In this document: positions 1 through 8,332 of the stretch, in pieces | Position numbering within the stretch: position 1 is the stretch's first letter | How the letters are laid out: every line of letters begins with the position of its first letter | Made by a program: the position numbers and the translations under genes | Source of the DNA: a virus | Length of the DNA: 64,000 nucleotides | Strand: one strand, 5' to 3' | Virus record (IMG/VR): IMGVR_UViG_3300025767_000013 | Coordinates: 1 to 64,000 of that record | The notes under the pieces: model-generated | Databases searched by the model: none | Told to the model about the DNA's origin: nothing | The model's input: the letters and a program-made list of their open reading frames with translations, nothing else

Positions 1-1811
1 ACGAAATCAGATATCAACCAGATAGGTATGTTTTGGTATCGGAATGGAGTAGAAGAAAATTTGAACATTTGGGTATTGATACAACTGTTTGGGAATATCC
101 TATCGATACAATTGAATACGATAAATCTGAATTCAAAAAAGAATTGGGATTTGAAGAAGATTGGAAGCATGTTCTAATGGTTGGATTATTTACGCCCGGT
201 AAAAATCAAAGTGAGATATTCAATATAGCTAGACAATTAGAAAAGTTCAAAATCAAATTTCATTTTGTTGGAAACCAAGCTATGAACTTTGAATCATATT
301 GGAAACCACTAATGGAATTCAAACCCGATAATTGTATTGTTTGGGGTGAAAGACAAGATGTGGATAAGTTTTACAAAGCATCCGATATGTTCTACTTCAG
401 TTCAATATTGGAATTGAATCCACTCTCAATTAAAGAAGCATTGGGGTATGGATTAGAATGCATCTTCCGAAAGTTGGATACATACTTAGATACCTATGAC
501 TCAAATGAATTGGTTACCTATATTGATGATAATTTGGATAAAACCAAACGAATTATATTAGAAAAATTAATGCCGGAATTTAATCAAATTCCTGGTTGGT
601 TTTCTTACCAACAAATTTATGATTCGGTTGTAGAAAGTGGGAATAACAACTCTTTATTTGTTGAGTTGGGTAGTTGGTTTGGTAAATCAACAAACTATAT
701 GGCAACCAAAATAAAGGAATCGGGTAAAACAATAAACTTTACCGCTATTGATACTTGGAAAGGTACTGATGATGAAATCCTACACCAAAACATAGTTGGT
801 TCATATGGTGGTGATATATTCTCTGAGTTTATGGAGAATACTATTTTGAGTAAGAACTATAAAGGATTAAACTTAATCAAAGATACATCAGAAAACGCAT
901 CTCAGCAATTTCCTATGTGTAGTATCGATTATATGATGATTGATGCTGGGCACGATTACGATTCAGTTAAGGGGGATTTGAATAGATGGTATCCAAAGAT
1001 TAAACCTGGTGGAATTATTAGTGGTGATGATTTTGCTACAAATATTTTCGAAGAAGTTACACAAGCCGTTGGTGAATACTTTTATGACCAAGTTACTATG
1101 GTTGGTTATAATTGGTTTAGAAATAAACCAAAGATTCAAATCAAACATTTGTTGACAAGACCGGATGATTTGAGAGAACAAATCAGTATTGAATCAATCA
1201 GACAATTGGCACAATATGGTATCATATACGAACCAATGGTAAACGAACCATACACACAACCAGCACCCGCTGAGTTTTGTAGGAGACCGGAACATCTAAG
1301 TAAAGATAATAAGCCGGGTGAGTTATACACTGGAGCTGGATTGGGTTGGATAACTGGTGGACACTACGGATGTTATATGGCTCACCGAAGAGCATTGGAA
1401 ACAATGGATGACAAATTTGATTACACTCTTATCTTTGAAGCAGATGCATATATTTTCACTGGGTTAAAAGAGTTTGTTGATATCATTCATAAGGCGTGTT
1501 TTATTTCTGAGAGAGATAAAGTTCCTTACATTTCATTTGCGGATAATCCATCTCGTTCTAAGGAAAAAATTGATGAGTTATTTTCCAAAACCGCATCAAA
1601 TCAAGACCTTGCTCACGCATACTTAATTCCCAATAGAGAAAAACAATGGTGGTTGGATAGAATCAATGATTGTGAATGGGATGTGGCTGATTTATGGTAT
1701 AACCATGTGTTCTTCCACCATCATAGACCTCGTTACACAACTAACAAAGTTTACTCAAAGCAAGCGGAAGGATTTTCATTATTGGATTTAACTAACAAAA
1801 CTTGGAAATGA
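1..1811 (+). CDS. Glycosyltransferase / methyltransferase / glycosyltransferase fusion (5' partial)
   Basis: The reading frame is open to the left edge, so the true start lies before the window; the first in-frame start-like codon (TTG at 33) is internal. Numbering from there: residues 1-180 look like the C-terminal half of a GT-B (family 4-like) glycosyltransferase, with a VGLFTPGKNQ strand-loop and an E-x7-E-like tail (LELNPLSIKEALGYG at 126-140). Residues 186-365 are a class I SAM methyltransferase (VELGSWFGKST at 210-220 as motif I; IDAGHDYDSVKGDL at 303-316; KPGGIISGDD at 324-333). Residues 405-592 resemble a GT25-type or related phage glycosyltransferase (GHYGCYMAHRRALE at 443-456, then LIFEADA at 466-472, where many relatives have an acidic E/D-D-D triad). 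It overlaps the next gene by ATGA, so it is the first visible member of a coupled sugar operon. Domain families are recognised by motif only; donor and acceptor are unknown. Confidence 0.75.
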   Translation, partial: EIRYQPDRYVLVSEWSRRKFEHLGIDTTVWEYPIDTIEYDKSEFKKELGFEEDWKHVLMVGLFTPGKNQSEIFNIARQLEKFKIKFHFVGNQAMNFESYWKPLMEFKPDNCIVWGERQDVDKFYKASDMFYFSSILELNPLSIKEALGYGLECIFRKLDTYLDTYDSNELVTYIDDNLDKTKRIILEKLMPEFNQIPGWFSYQQIYDSVVESGNNNSLFVELGSWFGKSTNYMATKIKESGKTINFTAIDTWKGTDDEILHQNIVGSYGGDIFSEFMENTILSKNYKGLNLIKDTSENASQQFPMCSIDYMMIDAGHDYDSVKGDLNRWYPKIKPGGIISGDDFATNIFEEVTQAVGEYFYDQVTMVGYNWFRNKPKIQIKHLLTRPDDLREQISIESIRQLAQYGIIYEPMVNEPYTQPAPAEFCRRPEHLSKDNKPGELYTGAGLGWITGGHYGCYMAHRRALETMDDKFDYTLIFEADAYIFTGLKEFVDIIHKACFISERDKVPYISFADNPSRSKEKIDELFSKTASNQDLAHAYLIPNREKQWWLDRINDCEWDVADLWYNHVFFHHHRPRYTTNKVYSKQAEGFSLLDLTNKTWK

Positions 1812-2950
1812 TTTACGATAAATTAAAAAAGAATCTAAACAACATTGTTGATATTTCCAATAGAATTATCATCAGTTTCATCAATGGACCTAAAGTAGAA
1901 ATTTTAGGTAATAATGATTTAGAATATAGTGTTCAGTTTATAAACAATAAAAACAATGAGATAATTTTTGAAAGTAAAATCAGAAATAATCATTGGACTA
2001 AGTGTAGTATTGAGTATTTTATTGATTGGAGAATCAACATATTTCAAAATGGTGAATTGATAAAAACTTACAACTATAATGCAAATGGTAAACGAGTATT
2101 TATCGCATTGGATTCAAAAGCATTGGGAGATACATTGGCATGGTTTCCATACTTTGATGAATTTAGAAAAAAACATAATTGTGAATTAGTTGTATCAACA
2201 TTTCACAATAATATGTTTAGACATCAATATCCTCATATTGAATTTGTGGAACCTGGTTCAGTTGTTCAAAACTTATACGCTATGTATTGTGTTGGATTAT
2301 TTTATACATCCGATGGTAGTGTAAACATTTACAAAAACCCAAATGATTTCAAAACACAAACAATGCAAAAAATGGGTTCTGATATTTTGGGACTGGAGTA
2401 TAAAGAAATTAAACCACTTCTTCCACAAAAGAATATTAAGAAAGATGATAAGTTAATCACTATTGCAATTCACGGAACCGCACAACCAAAATATTGGAAC
2501 AATCCAAATGGTTGGCAGGATGTGGTAGATTGGTTGAACAACAGAGGTTATACAGTCAAACTACTTTCAAGAGAAGGAAATGATTATATGGGTAACAAAC
2601 ATCCAAATGGAGTTATCCAACATCCAAACGGACCTATTGAAAAGGTAATGGATGAGATGAGAAAATCAAAAGCATTCATTGGTATTGGTAGTGGATTAAG
2701 TTGGTTGAGTTGGGGGTTGGGAACTAAGACGGTATTGATTAGTGGATTCTCCTACGATTGGGCAGAAATGCAAGATTGTGTTAGAATTGGTACACCTGAA
2801 GGAAAGTGTAGTGGATGTTTTAATCGATTAAGATTAGATGCTGGTGATTGGAATTGGTGTCCAGACCACAAAGGAACCGAAAGACAATTTGAATGTACTA
2901 AATCACTTACATCAGAAATGGTAATCAAAGAATTAGAAAAGTTCTTATGA
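1808..2950 (+). CDS. TibC/Aah-type protein O-heptosyltransferase (BAHT family)
   Basis: 380 residues from the ATG at 1808, which overlaps the upstream stop (ATGA). An N-terminal beta-rich domain (about 1-95) precedes a GT-B fold of the heptosyltransferase (GT9) superfamily. LDSKALGDTLAW at 101-112 carries the family's catalytic-type Asp region. IGIGSGLSWLSWG (291-303) and VLISGFS (309-315) match the donor-binding part of the autotransporter heptosyltransferases. Four cysteines at C334, C337 (CSGCF), C351 (NWCP) and C363 (FECT) reproduce the iron-binding finger that marks the TibC/Aah group and is absent from ordinary LPS heptosyltransferases. Known members transfer heptose from ADP-heptose to serines in repeated strand-loop-strand proteins. 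The next two genes encode ADP-heptose synthesis steps, which supports the donor. The acceptor is not shown by the sequence; the phage's own repeat fibres are the best candidates, host surface proteins an alternative. Confidence 0.82.
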   Translation: MIYDKLKKNLNNIVDISNRIIISFINGPKVEILGNNDLEYSVQFINNKNNEIIFESKIRNNHWTKCSIEYFIDWRINIFQNGELIKTYNYNANGKRVFIALDSKALGDTLAWFPYFDEFRKKHNCELVVSTFHNNMFRHQYPHIEFVEPGSVVQNLYAMYCVGLFYTSDGSVNIYKNPNDFKTQTMQKMGSDILGLEYKEIKPLLPQKNIKKDDKLITIAIHGTAQPKYWNNPNGWQDVVDWLNNRGYTVKLLSREGNDYMGNKHPNGVIQHPNGPIEKVMDEMRKSKAFIGIGSGLSWLSWGLGTKTVLISGFSYDWAEMQDCVRIGTPEGKCSGCFNRLRLDAGDWNWCPDHKGTERQFECTKSLTSEMVIKELEKFL

Positions 2951-3336
2951 AGAAAGTTTGGATGAATGGTTGTTTTGATGTTCTACATCATGCTCACTTC
3001 AAAATGATTGAGTTCGCATCTACCTTTGGTGATTTAGTTGTAATTGGAATTGATTCCGATAGACGAGTTAAAGAACTAAAAGGTGAAGATAGACCTTTCC
3101 ATTCTCAAGAAGAACGAAAATACAATTTAGAAAGAATCAAAGGGGTTAGTAGAGTGTTTATATTTGATTCATCTCAATTGTTAGAAGAATTAATAAAAAC
3201 TTACGAACCTGATGTATTTGTTATCGGTTCGGATTATAAGAATAAACCAATCGTTGGTGAACAATATGCTAAATCAATTGTTTACTTTAATCGAATGGTG
3301 GAGTTCAGTACAACTAAAATATTAACAAATGAGTAA
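2947..3336 (+). CDS. hldE2-like: D-glycero-beta-D-manno-heptose 1-phosphate adenylyltransferase (HldE C-domain / RfaE2 type)
   Basis: A 129-residue nucleotidyltransferase of the cytidylyltransferase-like HxGH superfamily, matching the C-terminal domain of bacterial HldE as a free protein. Visible motifs: NGCFDVLHHAH (8-18) at the nucleotide-binding site, where the usual HxGH reads HHAH; GIDSDRRVKELKGEDRP (33-49); EER-x-LERIKGV (55-65); VFVIGSDYKNKPIVGE (95-110); and the closing STTKIL. HldE transfers AMP from ATP to heptose 1-phosphate to make ADP-heptose. The general glycerol-3-phosphate cytidylyltransferase family is the alternative, but the KELKGEDRP and GSDY segments and the neighbouring kinase favour heptose. 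It starts in an ATGA overlap with the heptosyltransferase and ends inside the next gene, so translation is probably coupled. Confidence 0.8.
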   Translation: MKKVWMNGCFDVLHHAHFKMIEFASTFGDLVVIGIDSDRRVKELKGEDRPFHSQEERKYNLERIKGVSRVFIFDSSQLLEELIKTYEPDVFVIGSDYKNKPIVGEQYAKSIVYFNRMVEFSTTKILTNE

Positions 3337-4081
3337 AGTATTGGTTATTGGAGAAGTATGTACAGACATCTTCATTTATGGAGATACCCCACGTCTTTCA
3401 CCCGAAGGACCTGCACCTGTATTTCTTCCGAAGAGAGAAACTTACACTTTGGGAATGGGAATGAATGTGGTATTAAATCTAAAATCATTGGGAATGGATG
3501 CCAACTTCACAAACCAACTTCAACCCATCACAAAGACACGATATATTCACGATTCATCAAACACATTGTTATTAAGACTTGATGAAGAAGAGAATATTGA
3601 TAATGTTGGTGAAAGATTAACAGAGATAGATTTTTGGGAATACTCAATGGTAGTAGTATCAGATTACAACAAAGGATTCCTAACTGAAGAAGATATTGCA
3701 TATATCGGATTCAAACACCCAAATGTAATTTGTGATACAAAGAAAAAGTTGGGTGAATGGTGTAGGGATTTACGATTCATTAAACTCAATCGTTCTGAAT
3801 ATGAAAACAACAAAGATTTTATTCAACAAAACGATTGGATTTTAGAAAAGTTAATAATTACATTAGATAAGGATGGGTGTATGTACAATGGTACAAAATA
3901 TCCAACCGAACAAGTAGAGATAATGGATATATCAGGAGCTGGTGATACATTTGTAGCAGGATTTGTGAAAATGTTCTTAGATACTGAAGATATTCCAAAA
4001 TCAATACAATTCGGAAATCGTTGTTCAGCTCAAGTTGTACAAAAACGAGGTGTAACAACAATAGATTACGAAAATTTATAA
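3329..4081 (+). CDS. hldE1-like: D-beta-D-heptose 7-phosphate kinase (HldE N-domain / RfaE1 type, PfkB family)
   Basis: A 250-residue PfkB/ribokinase-family kinase, shorter than the roughly 310-residue bacterial HldE kinase domain. The N-terminus follows the HldE pattern: VIGEVCTDIFIYGDTPRLSPEGPAPVF (6-32), in which RxSPExPxPV is characteristic of this subfamily. SDYNKGFL (111-118), IKLNRSE (151-157) and the catalytic DISGAGDTF (200-208, with Asp206 as the general base) are intact. A usual GGAANV-like stretch reads GMGMNV (42-47). The enzyme phosphorylates heptose 7-phosphate at O1. It overlaps the adenylyltransferase by 8 bases. The order transferase-adenylyltransferase-kinase is a split and inverted version of the fused bacterial HldE. 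The isomerase (GmhA) and phosphatase (GmhB) of the pathway are not in the window and must come from upstream or from the host. Confidence 0.82.
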   Translation: MSKVLVIGEVCTDIFIYGDTPRLSPEGPAPVFLPKRETYTLGMGMNVVLNLKSLGMDANFTNQLQPITKTRYIHDSSNTLLLRLDEEENIDNVGERLTEIDFWEYSMVVVSDYNKGFLTEEDIAYIGFKHPNVICDTKKKLGEWCRDLRFIKLNRSEYENNKDFIQQNDWILEKLIITLDKDGCMYNGTKYPTEQVEIMDISGAGDTFVAGFVKMFLDTEDIPKSIQFGNRCSAQVVQKRGVTTIDYENL

Positions 4082-4085
4082 ATTA

Positions 4086-4098
4086 TATATTTATATAT
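4086..4098 (+). promoter_or_regulatory. Putative late promoter, TATTTATA box
   Basis: TATATTTATATAT lies in a 49-base gap, ending about 33 bases before the ATG of the next gene. The TATTTATA core recurs in front of nine gene groups in this window (4089, 4471, 11305, 13559, a TATTTATT variant at 18048, 21081, 22674, 40649 and 54140). Confidence 0.55.
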
Positions 4099-4130
4099 GA
4101 ATTCAAAAACAATTTTTAATTAAAAATATT

Positions 4131-4451
4131 ATGGCAACAGAAGAAATTCAAAAAATCGATTTGGTTACAAGAGAACTTGATGAGAGTGTAGTAACCCCAA
4201 TCAAAGAAACCAATGGTAAACTTCAACAATTGGTTAATGTATTCGGACAACTCTATTTGAGAAGAAAAGAGTTAGAAGATGAGTTGGTTAAATTGGATGA
4301 AGGTGTTGAGAGAGCTGAAGAAGATTTCAAAAAACACAATGAGGAATTAAGAGAGTTAGTTAACGAACTTGAGAAAGAATATCCAGGCGGACAATTGAAT
4401 CTTGAGAAAGGAACTGTAACTTTCAATCCAGATGCTAAGAAGCAATCGTAA
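4131..4451 (+). CDS. Small coiled-coil protein, function unknown
   Basis: 106 residues, acidic, and almost entirely predicted helix: a heptad-like pattern runs from about residue 25 to 85 (LQQLVNVFGQLYLRRKELED and onward). The C-terminus (GQLNLEKGTVTFNP) looks like a short beta hairpin. No catalytic motif, signal peptide or membrane segment is visible. It has its own upstream TATTTATA box and almost no Shine-Dalgarno sequence. Its position between the sugar cassette and virion genes suggests a structural or assembly role, but no family is recognised. Confidence 0.7.
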   Translation: MATEEIQKIDLVTRELDESVVTPIKETNGKLQQLVNVFGQLYLRRKELEDELVKLDEGVERAEEDFKKHNEELRELVNELEKEYPGGQLNLEKGTVTFNPDAKKQS

Positions 4452-4467
4452 CTAAAAGAGTAAACTC

Positions 4468-4506
4468 TTATATTTATATAGTATAAAGGAAAAAGAATAC
4501 TATATA
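4468..4506 (+). promoter_or_regulatory. Putative late promoter followed by a hairpin with the ribosome-binding site in its loop
   Basis: The TATTTATA box is at 4471-4478. A perfect 10-bp inverted repeat follows: TATATAGTAT at 4475-4484 pairs with ATACTATATA at 4497-4506. Its 12-base loop (4485-4496) contains AAGGA, and the stem ends directly at the ATG at 4507. If transcription starts within or upstream of the left arm, the mRNA would begin with a hairpin that displays the Shine-Dalgarno in the loop. Confidence 0.5.
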
Positions 4507-7500
4507 ATGAACGAACTATCTCAGTTTTTAGTAGAAAGTATATTAGGGGAAGCGGACAGTGTAGACAACCTCGTTGTAGTTTACGCTGGCCGCTTTCAAC
4601 CTTTTCATAAGGGTCATTACGCAACTTATTCGCACTTAGTAAAGAAGTTCGGAAAAAATAATGTTTATATCGGAACATCTAATAAAACCGATAATCAAAA
4701 ATCTCCATTCAATTTTAAGGAAAAGAAAGAAATAATGACAACGATGTTTGGTGTTCCATCAAACAAAATCGTTGAAGTTAAAAATCCATATCAACCTACT
4801 GAAGTTATGAGTAAGTTTGATAAGGATACTACTGCGTTCATTACCGTAGTTGGTAAGAAAGATGCAAGTAGATTGGGTGGTAAATACTTTGAACCATATA
4901 AAGATGGTAAAGAGTTAGAAGGATATAGAGATAGAGGGTATGTTTACATTGCACCAGAACAACCAAATGGTGTAAGTGGTACCGAAGTTCGAATGGGATT
5001 GAGACGAGGTTCTGACGAGGATAAGAAAGAGTTTTTTACCAAAAGAGCATATGGTAAGTTCAATCCTAAAATATTCAAATTTATTGCTGGTAAATTAGCA
5101 CAACTTCCAGAGATTACATCTGAAACCATTTGGATTCCAAAACACATAGTTGAAAGTTGGTTAATCGGTAATGTTGAACTAATCAAAGAAGCATCATCTA
5201 TTATTGGTAAAACCGAAGTGGATGATGGACCTAATTTCCTTTTCCCATCATATGCATCGTTTGAAAAGATTTCACAAAGACGAGCTGAGAAAATTGGAAT
5301 GACTGTTCTATCGCAAATTATGAGTGATGAACTTACTGATATTGACCCACACCCAATTTATCCAAAAGGACCTGTAAAAGCAGTAACTCCATTCCCTGCA
5401 GGTGTGATTGGTAAGGTAACCGCAACCAACCAAAAAGATTACTATGGTTCAGTTGCATATAACAAATGGTTTAAGCATGTTAGTAGAGTTGCTAGTTTAG
5501 TTGGATACTCTTTAGTAGATTCAATTGATTTGGATACTGATAAAATTGAAGCAGAAAAAACAAAAAAGATTACTGGTGTAAAATTACCTGTTATTAAGGA
5601 GGATATCACTATACCTGTAAACATTGGTGATACTATCTTAATGGGTAAATTCAAAAACAAAAAAGTAGTTGTTAAATCTATTGGTAAAGATGAGTATGGA
5701 ATGCCAACTATCAATGGTAAGAAAGTAGCAACTTTCCGAATGATTAAAGAAGGTAACGAAATCGAATTTAATTATTTGAATGAATCTGATATTGTTAAGT
5801 TAAATAACACATTAGGAATTGAAAGGGGTGAACTACCTCAAATACCAAAAGATTCAATCGAAGAATATTTGGGATATTTGGAATCGAATGGAATTCAATT
5901 CGAAATCCAATCTCAGCCGGTAGCATCTTTGAATTCAACGCAAACCGAAATCAATTTTGATAAGGTTAGAGATATGATGATTGATGATGATGTAAATAAC
6001 ACACCAATCATTGTATCTAAAGATGATTATATCTTAGATGGACATCATAGAGCATTAGCAGCATTTAATTCTGATAAAGAATCAGAAATACCTGTAATTA
6101 AAATTGATTTACCAATCGATGAGTTGATTGATGTATCAAATGATTTTAATGGTTCATATAACGAAGATTTAGATGAACAAACTCTAAATGAATTCAATGG
6201 TGTTAGATTTGATGTAATTGGATATGATAAGAATGGTAAACAAGTTGATATGTATCTTCCAAGAGCAAGATTCGGGTTTATGAAAAACATCGTACATGCT
6301 TCAGCTGATAGATTATTCAAAAGTGGTATCTCAAAAGGTAATGGTATTAACTACATTGAAATTTACTATGATAAACATCATTTAGGAACTATTAGATTAC
6401 CACAAAAATTCACTAAAGGTAAAGATTGGGATAAATTACCAATCAACGAAATCCCAATGGCGGATTTGGTAAAGATTGATTCATTCGCAGATAAACAACT
6501 AAACCCAGTAGATGTAGTTCTAACTGACAAACATTTCTTCGATAGATTAAATGACCCTCGTAATGGTAAAGAAATCTCAAACGCAGAGTTGATTGGATTC
6601 TTTAAGAGATTGGGTAAGAATAAAAAGAAATTTGTTGAATTCTTAAACCAATATGGTCAAATCGTAGCAAAGGATAATAGAACGAATATCAACATTCCAT
6701 TTATGAAGCAGGCGAACAAAGTAATCGCTAAAACCATAATGAGAAAATCTGATTTCAAAACATCTTCACCTGAATATGAATTCGAAGCTAAAAAGAATGA
6801 TGAGTTTGAATACAACGAACCATACGCATTGGGTGGTGGAATCTCTGAAGCAAACGCAGTAAGTGGTGGTAAAGTTCACAAATACATTACTGGTAAAAAT
6901 CTTACACTCAAAGGTAAGAAGTATTCAGATATTGAATTTGAAGTATTGGGTATTGATAACAAATCTCAGTTAGTTAAACTTAAAGTTCTATCTCCAAAGA
7001 ATTTATTCGGTGAGGAAATCAATGTTCCATTCAAAACAATTAGAAGAGGACCATTTATTAAAACCAACACAAATATTAGTGAAGGTTTACTAACTGAAGG
7101 TGGGGCATACGGACATATGAATCATCCATTTGATACTGAAATCAATTTAACTTTCGGACAATTAAAAGATATTGTAAATAAAGCATTAGAAGGTAACTTA
7201 GAACTAACGAGAGAAAAAACCGATGGACAAGCATTGGCAATCTCTTGGGTAAATGGTAGATTGGTTGCTGCTAGAAATAAAGGACACTTAAAGAACAAAG
7301 GAGCTGGTGCATTGGATATCAATGGGGTAGCAATGAAGTTCGCTGGTAGAGGTGAGTTAGAGAAAGCTTACAACTTCGCAATGAAAGACCTTTCAAAAGC
7401 AATCTCCAAACTTTCGGAAAAACAAAGAGAGAAAATATTCAAAGGTGGGGCGTGTTTTATGAATTTGGAAGTAATCTATCCAACTTCTGTTAATGTAATT

Positions 7501-8298
7501 CCTTACGGACAAGCACTCTTAGTATTCCACGGAACAATGGAGTATAATGAGGATGGTATTGCAATTGGTGAGAATCAAGAAGCAGCTAAAATATTGGCTG
7601 GTATGATTAAACAAATCAACGCAGATGTTCAATCCGCTTACACAATCCAAGGCCCACCTGTAACTAAATTACCACAAAGTAAAAACCTATCCTCATTAAA
7701 AGGAAAGTATAATTCACAAATCTCAAAACTTCAATCTCAATTTAAGTTGAAGGATAGTGATGGAATCGCAGATTACCATCAAGCTTGGTGGACTGATTTT
7801 GTAACTAAGAAATCACCATCAACTTTAGATAACAAAACCTTAATGGGATTGGTTAAGAGATGGGCATTCTACGATAAATCATTTAGATTGGATAGTAAGA
7901 ATATTTCAGACCCAAAAGTATTAGATTGGGCTCAAGGTATCGATAAAAATGACCACGCTAAAATAGCTAAAGATAACATCAGACCATTTGAAGATATTTT
8001 CTTAGGTGTAGGTTCAGATGTACTTTCATTTATGAGTTCAGTACTTACCGCAAATCCTAACTCAGCAGTTAGGGATATGAAGAAACGATTAGACCAAACT
8101 ATCGCTGATGTTAAGAAAGGTGGAGACCCAAAGAAAGTTGCAAAACTTAAATTGGAGTTGGAAAGATTGAACGCAATCGGTGGTAAAGATAAGATTGTTC
8201 CAAACGAAGGAATCGTATTTGTGTATGGTGGAAAAACTTTCAAATTGACCGGAACCTTCGCACCATTGAACCAAATCTTAGGATTATTTTACGAATAG
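4507..8298 (+). CDS. Multidomain internal virion protein candidate: NMN-adenylyltransferase-like, ParB-like and ligase-like domains
   Basis: 1263 residues. Residues 21-200 are an adenylyltransferase of the NadM/NadR type (AGRFQPFHKGH at 27-37; SGTEVR at 157-162, the ISSTxxR-like motif). Residues 480-545 resemble a ParB/sulfiredoxin-type domain (ILDGHHRALAAF at 509-520). Residues 670-730 hold a conserved-looking segment of unknown function (DKHFFDRLNDPRNGK). Residues 865-1263 resemble an ATP-dependent polynucleotide ligase/nucleotidyltransferase: EKTDG with Lys904 as likely AMP acceptor (KxDG), NLEVIYP (986-992), and NEGIVFV plus KLTG near the C-terminus. Candidate prohead-protease sites, (L/I)-x-E before A or G, separate the parts: after E15, E228, E781, E859 and E864, with a weaker LNE|F at 562. 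This suggests a polyprotein cut into separate proteins inside the head. The domain assignments come from motifs only. Confidence 0.72.
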   Translation: MNELSQFLVESILGEADSVDNLVVVYAGRFQPFHKGHYATYSHLVKKFGKNNVYIGTSNKTDNQKSPFNFKEKKEIMTTMFGVPSNKIVEVKNPYQPTEVMSKFDKDTTAFITVVGKKDASRLGGKYFEPYKDGKELEGYRDRGYVYIAPEQPNGVSGTEVRMGLRRGSDEDKKEFFTKRAYGKFNPKIFKFIAGKLAQLPEITSETIWIPKHIVESWLIGNVELIKEASSIIGKTEVDDGPNFLFPSYASFEKISQRRAEKIGMTVLSQIMSDELTDIDPHPIYPKGPVKAVTPFPAGVIGKVTATNQKDYYGSVAYNKWFKHVSRVASLVGYSLVDSIDLDTDKIEAEKTKKITGVKLPVIKEDITIPVNIGDTILMGKFKNKKVVVKSIGKDEYGMPTINGKKVATFRMIKEGNEIEFNYLNESDIVKLNNTLGIERGELPQIPKDSIEEYLGYLESNGIQFEIQSQPVASLNSTQTEINFDKVRDMMIDDDVNNTPIIVSKDDYILDGHHRALAAFNSDKESEIPVIKIDLPIDELIDVSNDFNGSYNEDLDEQTLNEFNGVRFDVIGYDKNGKQVDMYLPRARFGFMKNIVHASADRLFKSGISKGNGINYIEIYYDKHHLGTIRLPQKFTKGKDWDKLPINEIPMADLVKIDSFADKQLNPVDVVLTDKHFFDRLNDPRNGKEISNAELIGFFKRLGKNKKKFVEFLNQYGQIVAKDNRTNINIPFMKQANKVIAKTIMRKSDFKTSSPEYEFEAKKNDEFEYNEPYALGGGISEANAVSGGKVHKYITGKNLTLKGKKYSDIEFEVLGIDNKSQLVKLKVLSPKNLFGEEINVPFKTIRRGPFIKTNTNISEGLLTEGGAYGHMNHPFDTEINLTFGQLKDIVNKALEGNLELTREKTDGQALAISWVNGRLVAARNKGHLKNKGAGALDINGVAMKFAGRGELEKAYNFAMKDLSKAISKLSEKQREKIFKGGACFMNLEVIYPTSVNVIPYGQALLVFHGTMEYNEDGIAIGENQEAAKILAGMIKQINADVQSAYTIQGPPVTKLPQSKNLSSLKGKYNSQISKLQSQFKLKDSDGIADYHQAWWTDFVTKKSPSTLDNKTLMGLVKRWAFYDKSFRLDSKNISDPKVLDWAQGIDKNDHAKIAKDNIRPFEDIFLGVGSDVLSFMSSVLTANPNSAVRDMKKRLDQTIADVKKGGDPKKVAKLKLELERLNAIGGKDKIVPNEGIVFVYGGKTFKLTGTFAPLNQILGLFYE

Positions 8299-8310
8299 TA
8301 GAAAACCCAA

Positions 8311-8332
8311 TACTTATATATATAAGTATATA
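8311..8332 (+). promoter_or_regulatory. AT-rich palindromic element, possible promoter variant
   Basis: TACTTATATATATAAGTA is a perfect palindrome, 11 bases before the ATG at 8343. It sits where other genes have a TATTTATA box but lacks the core, so it may be a degenerate promoter or only an AT-rich spacer. Confidence 0.3.

Noticed and set aside
1802-1807. TTG start at 1802 for the heptosyltransferase and TTG starts at 11329 and 14933 for other genes
   Set aside because: Each has an ATG 6-15 bases downstream that fits better with overlap coupling or the usual ATG starts of this genome.
4507-5190. The NMN-adenylyltransferase-like domain as proof of a known phage NAD-reconstitution pathway
   Set aside because: A partner phosphoribosyl- or ADP-ribose-handling enzyme is not visible in the window, so only the domain resemblance is claimed.
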